A stretch of DNA of 5,335 nucleotides, from positions 1-5,335 of the forward strand of contig JAFAUA010000565.1 in assembly GCA_019243595.1 (NCBI GenBank), given 5' to 3'. This stretch comes from Acidimicrobiia bacterium. GTDB taxonomy: Bacteria; Actinomycetota; Acidimicrobiia; Acidimicrobiales; AC-14. The notes beneath the pieces were generated by a model. That model had not been told where the DNA came from. It was given only the letters and a program-made list of their open reading frames with translations, and did not search any database. The translations under genes were made by a program, and so were the position numbers. Below, piece by piece: positions 1 to 5,335 of this stretch; the first letter of the stretch is position 1; each line of letters starts with the position of its first letter.

Positions 1-1
1 C

Positions 2-1204
2 CCGCCCGAGCGGCGCATCGCGGCCGAACTGCTCCTGATGGTCGCAGGCGCGCTGGTACTGCTCGGCGACATCAAGGGCATCGACGGCCTCGTCGTCGCC
101 GCCGTCGGCGTACTGGTAGGGGCCACACTTCTCGTCGTTGTCGAGGCGCCGGTCGGGAGTGTTCCACTGGGCTACGCACTCGCCATTTCGGTCGCTGCGC
201 TCGCCAACGCCGGCACATATTTCTCAGTGCTCGCGCTGGCGCTGCTGGTCACCCTTCCTGCACTCGTGATCCGTCACGGCCTCGAAGACGCAGTGCGCCG
301 AGCGGTCCGCTGGCTTGTCGCCGGTTGTGGGTGCGGGCTCACCGTGGTGGGCATGCGCGCCCTCGTGCCGGGTTCGTCGGCGGAGTTGCTTCTGGTTCAC
401 GCCAGCGTTGCCGGAGCTGTCTTCCTCGTTGTCGAGCTCGTCGGTCGGTCGGTGCTCCCGACCGCGACCGCGCCTCCGATGCACGTTCGCGAAGCGTGGC
501 CGGTTCACATCTCACTGCTGTGCGCCGCCGGACTGATCACCGTGGCGTTCGAGAAAGACCCGTGGATGGCCACCGTCGCGTTGGTCCCGCTGCTGATGAC
601 GAAGTTCGCGTTCGACCGGTACGCAGCGGCCCGAGAGGCGTACCAACAGACGATCAAGGCGCTTAGCATCGTCCCCGAAGTGGCGGGCGTGACGCCGATG
701 GGCCACGGCGAGCGGTCGGCCGTGTACGCCGTTGCGCTCGCTCGACAGCTCGGGCTCACGAGCGACGCCATTGAGCGCGTGGCAACAGCGGCGAGGCTGC
801 ACCACATCGGGTACGTGACACTCGACAATCCCGAAGAGGCCAGGACGTACGAGGACCGGATGCGCCTTGCCAAGCAGGGTGGCGACATCCTGCGCGAGAC
901 CGAGTTCCTGTCGGACGTCGGCGAACTCGTTGAGAGCGTGCACGCCTTGGAGATCACCAGCCGGGAGGCGGCCGTCGTTCGGATCGCCACTTCCTTTGAC
1001 CAGCTCGTGCTCGAGGACCCGGCCAGGGCGTTAGGTGCGCTGCAGCTGATCAACTTCAATCACAGTGACGACCCGTACGGGGCCGCCGCTGCGCTGGTGC
1101 TTCGGCAGGTCCTCGAGGAGGACCCCGCCGTTGTGGATCGAGCCATCGCGAGTGGCGCGCCCCTGATCGAAGCCGCGGCCGCGTCCGGTGCCCACCATGG
1201 CTGA
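2..1204 (+). CDS. Membrane protein with degenerate HD-GYP-like domain (5' partial)
   Basis: The frame is open to the left edge, so the true start probably lies outside the window. Residue numbers here count from the first in-window ATG at 38. Roughly residues 1-195 are hydrophobic and look like six to eight membrane helices, including stretches near 18-36, 43-78, 88-110, 115-135 and 172-190. A short linker (FDRYAAAREAYQQTIKAL) then leads into a helical cytoplasmic domain that lines up with HD-GYP proteins: GHGER with H223 matches the usual GHSERV, and LHHIGY at 254-259 matches LLHDIGK. The metal-binding Asp of the HD pair is His here (H256). The HHExxDGxGYP segment is missing, and the later vADAFDAL motif reads IATSFDQL, with Thr for the first Asp. 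HD-GYP enzymes normally hydrolyse cyclic di-GMP; this copy looks catalytically dead and may sense or bind instead. It overlaps the next gene slightly, suggesting co-transcription. Fold assignment is fairly sure, function unknown. Confidence 0.8.
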   Translation, partial: PPERRIAAELLLMVAGALVLLGDIKGIDGLVVAAVGVLVGATLLVVVEAPVGSVPLGYALAISVAALANAGTYFSVLALALLVTLPALVIRHGLEDAVRRAVRWLVAGCGCGLTVVGMRALVPGSSAELLLVHASVAGAVFLVVELVGRSVLPTATAPPMHVREAWPVHISLLCAAGLITVAFEKDPWMATVALVPLLMTKFAFDRYAAAREAYQQTIKALSIVPEVAGVTPMGHGERSAVYAVALARQLGLTSDAIERVATAARLHHIGYVTLDNPEEARTYEDRMRLAKQGGDILRETEFLSDVGELVESVHALEITSREAAVVRIATSFDQLVLEDPARALGALQLINFNHSDDPYGAAAALVLRQVLEEDPAVVDRAIASGAPLIEAAAASGAHHG

Positions 1205-2471
1205 GCCGGTAGGAGTGGTCCGCGAAGGGATGTCGTCTTCAGAAGCGGCCGCCTCTACGGAACGCACAGTCCGAGGCCGTGACTTCTCTTGGTTCTGGCG
1301 TGCGTACACGGTGTCGATCTTCGGGGACCAGCTCACGCTGGTGGCTCTCCCGATAGCCGTGTTCGCTCGCACGCAGAGCGCGCTCGACGTCGGCATCGCT
1401 GCATCGATGCAGGCCGCGACGACGCTCATCTTCGGCCTGTACGCCGGCGCACTTGCGGACCGGCTGCACCGTCGGCCGGTCTTGATCGTTACCGACATCG
1501 TTCGCGCTTTCGTGCTCGCCTCGCTGGCCGCCATGGTCGCGACATCCTCGTCGGCATATCCGGTCGTGGCGGTCTATGCGGCCGCGTTCCTCCTCGGCGC
1601 CTTCGGGATTCTCCACGACGCGGCCGCCGGCGGCGCCCTCCCGCTTGTCGTGTCCGGCCGCGAGTTGCTCAAGGCCAATGGGCGCCTCAGTGGGTCCGAA
1701 GCTGTCGGGAACGCGGGTGGACCAGCGCTAGCCGGGTTGCTCACCAGCCTCAGCATTGGGCTCGCGTTCGGCGCAGACGCGCTGACCTTCGTCCTCTCAG
1801 CCTTCGGCATCAACCGGGTTGGGGCCTTCCGCGCCGAGCCAGCTCCCGAGCGTCGTCCCACGACGATGGGGTCCGACATCAGAGAAGGCCTCCGAAGTGT
1901 GTGGGTCGACAAGGCCGTGATGAAGGCGGTGACACTCATCGCCGCCATGAACGTCATGGCTGTAGCCGTCGAGGCACAGTTCATTCCTTACGCCGAGACC
2001 GTCCTCCACCTCTCGAAGCTCGGGATCGGTGCGTATTTCGGGCTCGGTGGCGCGGCGGGCGTCCTCACCGCCTGGCTCCTTGATCGCACCCAGCGGACGC
2101 GAGGCGACGCCATGATCCTCGGGGTCTTGGTGTTCGGAGTCGGCGTGCTGCTCGCCGGGCTGTTCCCGTCGAGGATCACGGTCGTCTTCACCTATCTCGC
2201 CGCTGGTGTCGGCAGCGTGCTCGCCATCAGCCACTGGTCGACCCTGCGCCAACGTCGCTTCCCGGTCCGGCTTCTCGGCCGGGTCACGATGGCGACTCGC
2301 ATGGTGCTGTTCGGCGTCATCCCGATCGCCTACGTCGCGGGCGGCGCCTTGGCTCGCACCGACGGATCGGAGACCCTCTTCGTTGTGGCCGCGTGCGTCG
2401 GGCTGGCGGCCTGCGTCTGGGCGTGGGCGGTCGGGCTCGGGTCGCTACGCGTGGACGACGTCGTCGAGTAG
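1197..2471 (+). CDS. MFS transporter, drug/siderophore exporter type
   Basis: This is an inner-membrane transporter of the major facilitator superfamily, about 424 residues, normal for the 12-helix class. A cytoplasmic N-terminus of about 25 residues precedes helix 1, which carries FGDQLTLVALP (D44), typical of the MFS_3/EntS and macrolide-efflux-like group. The loop between helices 2 and 3 carries motif A, GALADRLHRRP, with D88, R89, R92 and R93 intact. A polar central loop near residues 208-230 (PAPERRPTTMGSDIREGL) separates the two six-helix halves. Proton-driven efflux is the family expectation; the substrate cannot be told. Possible starts are GTG 1188, ATG 1197 and ATG 1230. ATG 1197 was chosen as the first ATG and overlaps the preceding gene's stop by 8 bases; a GGAG at 1212-1215 lies rather far (14 bases) from ATG 1230, so 1230 is a real alternative. 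The 3' end overlaps the opposing gene by 27 bases. Confidence 0.88.
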   Translation: MAEPVGVVREGMSSSEAAASTERTVRGRDFSWFWRAYTVSIFGDQLTLVALPIAVFARTQSALDVGIAASMQAATTLIFGLYAGALADRLHRRPVLIVTDIVRAFVLASLAAMVATSSSAYPVVAVYAAAFLLGAFGILHDAAAGGALPLVVSGRELLKANGRLSGSEAVGNAGGPALAGLLTSLSIGLAFGADALTFVLSAFGINRVGAFRAEPAPERRPTTMGSDIREGLRSVWVDKAVMKAVTLIAAMNVMAVAVEAQFIPYAETVLHLSKLGIGAYFGLGGAAGVLTAWLLDRTQRTRGDAMILGVLVFGVGVLLAGLFPSRITVVFTYLAAGVGSVLAISHWSTLRQRRFPVRLLGRVTMATRMVLFGVIPIAYVAGGALARTDGSETLFVVAACVGLAACVWAWAVGLGSLRVDDVVE

Positions 2472-3023
2472 CGGTAGCAGCCGGTTCTCCTCGTCGTCGT
2501 CCTCCTCGTCGCGCCTGCGCTTGGGTGGGCGCATGAGGTGGACGAGGACGTCGGCGATCCCAACGGCGAGGATCAGGTCGCCGAAGGTGATGATTTCGCC
2601 GATGGGACTGATCGGCACGACGTCGCCGAGGATCAGCAGCTTGTCGGACGAGCGCTGGACGTGGTGGAGGGCCGGGTACACGCTGGCGTAGTTGCCGGTA
2701 TGGGCCAGCGCCTTCTTCCCGATCGGCATCCCATGGTTGAGGCCGATGACGAAGGCGTTGAGGAAGAGGCCGAGGGCGATCATCCAGAAGCCCGTGACGG
2801 CGAGGTTGGCCACCGCGAAGGCGAACAGACAGGCGAAGCCGAGCAGGACGAGGAGGAACGGCCACGTGCCCCCGGCGCTGCTTACGGCCGCGAATTGGAG
2901 GGCGAGACCGAGCGGCAGAAGAGCCCACAGCCGCATCTCACGATCTTGCAGGAAGCGGAACCGCCCACCCAGCAGGAACGCCAGCGCGAATCCGGCGCCG
3001 ACGGCGATCAACGTGAACCTCAT
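2445..3023 (-). CDS. DUF5317-type small integral membrane protein
   Basis: The product is 192 residues with four or five membrane segments (about 4-20, 32-50, 54-73, 76-95 and 147-164). The pattern I recognise is that of the DUF5317 family: an N-terminal GGRFR after helix 1, then NHGMPI at 96-101 (family style NGGMP), then a loop ending LGDVVPI at 132-138, then a FGDLILAVG helix. No function is established for this family. After the last helix come a basic patch (PPKRRR, 166-171) and a strongly acidic run (DEEDDDEEN, 172-180), so the tail is probably cytoplasmic by the positive-inside rule. The frame opens further upstream to 3089, but ATG 3023 was chosen because MRFTLIAVG starts helix 1 directly, as in the family, and because the extension would be antisense to the hydratase start. 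No Shine-Dalgarno is visible, in keeping with a leaderless message. Family call is from memory of motifs. Confidence 0.82.
   Translation of the reverse strand: MRFTLIAVGAGFALAFLLGGRFRFLQDREMRLWALLPLGLALQFAAVSSAGGTWPFLLVLLGFACLFAFAVANLAVTGFWMIALGLFLNAFVIGLNHGMPIGKKALAHTGNYASVYPALHHVQRSSDKLLILGDVVPISPIGEIITFGDLILAVGIADVLVHLMRPPKRRRDEEDDDEENRLLPLLDDVVHA
2454..2465. repeat. 12-base perfect palindrome in a convergent gene overlap
   Basis: GACGACGTCGTC equals its own reverse complement. It lies within the 27-base overlap of the MFS and DUF5317 coding ends and encodes Asp-Asp-Val-Val near the C-terminus of both proteins. It has no loop or T-tract, so it is not an evident intrinsic terminator. It may simply reflect shared coding constraint. 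Confidence 0.6.
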
Positions 3024-3032
3024 CTGAGTTGA

Positions 3033-3038
3033 AAAGTA
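3033..3038 (-). promoter_or_regulatory. Putative -10 element for the DUF5317 gene
   Basis: Read on the minus strand the hexamer is TACTTT, matching TANNNT, and it ends nine bases before ATG 3023. Transcription would start at or just before the ATG, giving a leaderless or nearly leaderless message. No convincing -35 is seen. The hexamer shares TA (3037-3038) with the opposed -10 on the plus strand. Inferred from position and consensus only. Confidence 0.35.
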
Positions 3039-3042
3039 CCCT
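3037..3042 (+). promoter_or_regulatory. Putative -10 element for the hydratase-carboxylase operon
   Basis: TACCCT matches TANNNT and ends eight bases before GTG 3051, so the expected transcription start falls at or within two bases of the start codon. A weak -35 candidate, GTGAAC at 3013-3018, has an 18-base spacer. No Shine-Dalgarno precedes the GTG, which fits a leaderless start as is common in actinobacteria. The candidate -35 would lie inside the start of the opposing gene. Confidence 0.38.
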
Positions 3043-3050
3043 GCCCGTCC

Positions 3051-3833
3051 GTGGCAGACGCGGCATTGCTCTACGAGGTTCGTGACCACATCGCGCGGGT
3101 CACGATCAACCGGCCGGACCGGCGCAACTCGATGTCATGGGACGTCATCACCGGTCTCCGCAAGGCCATGGCCGACGCCAAAGCCGACGACTCGGTGCGG
3201 GTCGTCGTCCTGACGGGCGCGGGGGACAAGGCATTCTGCGCGGGCGCCGACCTGACAGGCATGCGCGGCGACGCCGCGTTCGTCGAGACCCACGACGCTC
3301 GCGGCGAGCTCGCCCGCCTGTTCCACGACATGTGGGGGCTGGGTAAACCGACGATCGCCCGGGTGCGCGGCTATGCGCTGGCCGGCGGGTTCGGCCTGGC
3401 GCTGGCGTGCGACCTCGTCGTCGCCGCGGACGACGCCCAGTTCGGCACGCCGGAGATCAACGTCGGGCTGTGGCCTTACATGATCACCGTGCCGCTCGTG
3501 CGATCGATGCCGCCGAAGAAGGTGCTCGAGCTGATGGTCACCGGCCGCCGGGTCAAGGCTGACGAGGCCGAGCGCATCGGGTTTGTCAACAAGGTGGTGC
3601 CCGTCGACGAACTCGACGCCGCCACCGATGAACTGGCCTCCGGGCTGGCGTCGAAGTCGCCGGCGATCATGAAGCTCGGCCGCGACTCCTTCTACGCGGT
3701 GTGGGACGAGGACGCGAAAGCCGCCCTCAACTACCTGCACACCATGCTGACGATCAACGCCATGACCGAGGACGCGGCGGAGGGCATCGCCGCCTTCGCC
3801 GAGAAGCGCGAGCCCCAATGGAAAGGTCGATGA
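3051..3833 (+). CDS. Enoyl-CoA hydratase/isomerase family (crotonase) protein
   Basis: This cytosolic crotonase-fold protein of 260 residues has the usual family length. It opens with YEVRDHIARVTINRPDRRNSM, the standard first strands. CAGADLTG (63-70) supplies the first oxyanion-hole peptide and GYALAGGFGLALACD (107-121) the second. FGTPEI places E135 at the position of the classical second catalytic glutamate (rat Glu164). The first (rat Glu144) is replaced by G115, and the usual GAGGTQ loop reads LWPYMITVP. This combination recalls bacterial LiuC and AtuE, which hydrate 3-methylglutaconyl- and isohexenylglutaconyl-CoA, rather than short-chain beta-oxidation hydratases. GTG 3051 is the chosen start: it puts the conserved first strand about seven residues in and sits at the right distance from a -10-like hexamer. 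The stop abuts the carboxylase gene, so the two form an operon. Crotonase membership is certain; the exact reaction is inferred. Confidence 0.92.
   Translation: MADAALLYEVRDHIARVTINRPDRRNSMSWDVITGLRKAMADAKADDSVRVVVLTGAGDKAFCAGADLTGMRGDAAFVETHDARGELARLFHDMWGLGKPTIARVRGYALAGGFGLALACDLVVAADDAQFGTPEINVGLWPYMITVPLVRSMPPKKVLELMVTGRRVKADEAERIGFVNKVVPVDELDAATDELASGLASKSPAIMKLGRDSFYAVWDEDAKAALNYLHTMLTINAMTEDAAEGIAAFAEKREPQWKGR
3821..3826 (+). promoter_or_regulatory. Ribosome binding site of the carboxylase gene
   Basis: GAAAGG lies seven bases before GTG 3834, inside the last codons of the hydratase. It supports GTG 3834 as the start, although that codon directly follows the hydratase stop TGA. An ATG at 3830 is out of frame and hits a stop after three codons. 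Confidence 0.55.
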
Positions 3834-5335
3834 GTGGCTGACAATCCCGAGCTCCACGACTGGAAGCCGCTCGTCGAAGACCTGAACCAGCGCCGGGAGC
3901 GGGCGTACGGGATGGGCGGGGCCGATCGCATCGAGCGTCAGCGGTCGCTTGGTAAGGAGCCCGTGCGTGAGCGCGTCGACGAGCTCCTCGACCCCGGGAC
4001 GTTCGTCGAGTACGGCCTGCTCGCCGACCACATGGACCCGGGCCTGGCCGCGGCCGGCTACGACCACCTGGCCGCCGACGGCATGGTCGCCGGCATCGGC
4101 GAGATCGACGGTCGCCGGGTCGGGGTCATGGCCTACGACTTCACGGTCATGGGCGGCTCGATGGGAGCGGTCGGCGAGCGCAAGACGGCCCGCATGCGCG
4201 AGCTGGCGCTGCGCTGGCGCATCCCGCTCGTGTGGCTGCTCGACTCCGCCGGCGCCCGCATCCAGCAGTCGGCCGGCTCCACGTTCGCCGGTGCCGGCGC
4301 CCTCTTCCGCGAACAGGTGACGCTCAGCGGTGTGGTCCCGCAAGTGGCGGCCATGCTCGGTCACTGCGCGGCGGGCACGGCTTACATCCCGGCGCTGGCC
4401 GACTTCGTGCCGATGGTGAAGGGCACGTCGTCGATGGCGTTGGGCGGCCGCCACCTCGTCAAGGCCGCGACCGGCGAAGACGTCTCCGAGGAGGAGATGG
4501 GTGGGTCGGCCGTCCACAACAGGGTGAGCGGCGTCGCCGATCTCGAGGTCGCCGACGACCACGAGTGCCTGGCGACGGTCCGGCGGTACCTCTCGTTCTT
4601 CCCGAGCCACAACCAGGAGGCACCGCCGGTCAAGCAGACCAGCGATCCCGTCGACCGGCGGGTCGAGGAGCTCTACGACATCGTGCCGACCGCGCCCCGT
4701 CGGGCTTACGACGTGCGCAAGGTGATCCAGGCCGTCGTCGACGACGGCGAGTTCTTCGCCATGAAGCCCGACTGGGCCAAGAACATCGTCACAGGCTTCG
4801 CCCGCATCGGCGGCGAGCCGGTCGGCATCCTCGCCAACCAGCCCATGGTGCTCGGCGGCGCGCTCGACGTGAACTCGGCCGACAAGGCGGCCCGGTTCAC
4901 CTGGCTCTGCGACTCCTTCGGCATCCCGCTGGTCTTCCTCATGGACGTCCCCGGCTTCATCGTCGGCTCAGCGGTCGAGAAGCAGGGCATCATCCGCCAC
5001 GGCGCCAAGATGCTGTTCGCCATCTCCGAGGCGACGGTGCCGAAGATCACGGTCGTCATGCGCAAGGCCTACGGCGCCGGATATTTCGTGATGAACGGCA
5101 CGGCCTACGAGGCCGACTACATCGTCGCCTGGCCGACGGCGGAGATCTCGGTGATGGGCCCCGACGGCGCCGTCAACATCATCTACCGCAAGCAACTGGC
5201 CGAGATCCCCGAGGGCGACGAGCGCACCCAGCGCCGATTGGAGTACGCCGAAGAGATCCGCAAGACCATCGATCCCTACATCGCCGCCGGCCATGCGCAG
5301 GTCGACGACATCATCGACCCCGCCGAGACCCGCCT
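3834..5335 (+). CDS. Acyl-CoA carboxylase beta (carboxyltransferase) subunit, 3' partial
   Basis: The frame is open from GTG 3834 to the right edge, 500 codons without a stop. Family members are about 510-540 residues, so only the last few residues should be missing. The protein moves a carboxyl group from carboxybiotin to an acyl-CoA as part of a cytosolic biotin-dependent carboxylase. The N-terminus has the family lead-in (ERAYGMGGADRIERQRSLGK, then RERVDELLDPGTFVEYG). The N-half carboxyltransferase core has SAGARIQ (138-144), CAAGTAY (178-184) and a later LVKAATGEDVSEEEMGG stretch that resembles methylcrotonyl-CoA carboxylase. The C-half has NQPMVLGGALDVNSADKAAR, MDVPGF (370-375), IIRHGAKML and AWPTAEISVMGPDGAVNI, which resemble propionyl-CoA carboxylase beta. 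The residue thought to tune acyl-chain choice is F418 in GYFVM. No biotin carboxylase or biotin carrier gene is in the window; it may lie beyond the edge. Substrate uncertain. Confidence 0.93.
   Translation, partial: MADNPELHDWKPLVEDLNQRRERAYGMGGADRIERQRSLGKEPVRERVDELLDPGTFVEYGLLADHMDPGLAAAGYDHLAADGMVAGIGEIDGRRVGVMAYDFTVMGGSMGAVGERKTARMRELALRWRIPLVWLLDSAGARIQQSAGSTFAGAGALFREQVTLSGVVPQVAAMLGHCAAGTAYIPALADFVPMVKGTSSMALGGRHLVKAATGEDVSEEEMGGSAVHNRVSGVADLEVADDHECLATVRRYLSFFPSHNQEAPPVKQTSDPVDRRVEELYDIVPTAPRRAYDVRKVIQAVVDDGEFFAMKPDWAKNIVTGFARIGGEPVGILANQPMVLGGALDVNSADKAARFTWLCDSFGIPLVFLMDVPGFIVGSAVEKQGIIRHGAKMLFAISEATVPKITVVMRKAYGAGYFVMNGTAYEADYIVAWPTAEISVMGPDGAVNIIYRKQLAEIPEGDERTQRRLEYAEEIRKTIDPYIAAGHAQVDDIIDPAETR

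Noticed and set aside
505..1059. Antisense frame of 184 codons opposite the HD-like gene
   Set aside because: Ser/Ala/Arg-rich product without motifs, mirroring the third-position GC bias of the real gene on the plus strand.
2440..2480. Possible intrinsic terminator between the convergent genes
   Set aside because: The 12-base palindrome has no loop and no T-tract on either strand.
2485..2515. Tandem GTC/CTC-rich tract that might be a microsatellite or regulatory repeat
   Set aside because: It is fully explained as coding sequence for the acidic tail of the minus-strand protein; no exact repeat unit persists beyond a few copies.
2538..3032. Plus-strand frame of 164 codons opposite the DUF5317 gene
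   Set aside because: Its Glu/Asp/Gly-rich sequence has no membrane or domain pattern, whereas the minus-strand frame gives clear helices and family motifs.
3024..3089. N-terminal extension of the minus-strand DUF5317 frame to 3089, containing a CRVCH (CxxCH, haem c-like) motif
   Set aside because: It is antisense to the conserved start of the hydratase, lacks a signal-peptide-like lead, and the family begins at the first helix (ATG 3023). The motif looks like chance.
3135..4610. A 491-codon open frame on the minus strand across the hydratase and carboxylase
   Set aside because: Its product is rich in Arg, His, Asp and Gly with no recognisable domain, and it lies opposite two strongly conserved genes. 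Long antisense frames are expected in high-GC coding DNA.

Overview
This 5,335-base window is G+C-rich, densely coding and free of mobile elements, RNA genes and CRISPR arrays. It most resembles a chromosomal segment from a high-GC actinobacterium. A DUF5317-type membrane protein, acyl-CoA catabolism genes and starts that look leaderless together make the Acidimicrobiia lineage plausible. That placement is an inference from gene style and was not tested by any search.

Left part (bases 1 to about 2471, plus strand): a membrane protein with a degenerate HD-GYP-like cytoplasmic domain, whose 5' end is cut by the window edge, runs directly into a major facilitator superfamily (MFS) exporter-type gene. 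The two reading frames overlap by a few bases, so they are probably co-transcribed. The HD domain seems to have lost key metal-binding residues.

Middle (2445 to 3023, minus strand): a small membrane protein of the DUF5317 type converges on the MFS gene. The two genes overlap tail to tail by 27 bases, around a perfect 12-base palindrome that encodes Asp-Asp-Val-Val on both strands.

Right part (3051 to the window end, plus strand): a crotonase-fold enoyl-CoA hydratase is followed, with no intervening base, by a biotin-dependent acyl-CoA carboxylase beta (carboxyltransferase) subunit. The latter continues beyond the right edge. The hydratase lacks one of the two catalytic glutamates of classical enoyl-CoA hydratase and has the active-site style of bacterial glutaconyl-CoA hydratases (LiuC/AtuE type). 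The carboxylase mixes methylcrotonyl-CoA- and propionyl-CoA-carboxylase-like features. Together they suggest a carboxylate-then-hydrate step in branched-chain or isoprenoid acyl-CoA breakdown. The exact substrate cannot be read from the sequence.

The only true intergenic gap is the 27 bases between the divergent DUF5317 and hydratase starts. It carries two opposed -10-like hexamers sharing a central TA, each placed so that transcription would begin at or next to the start codon. I see no wholly new multi-gene system here. The points worth a second look are the degenerate HD domain, the compact divergent promoter, and the unusual active sites of the hydratase and carboxylase pair.
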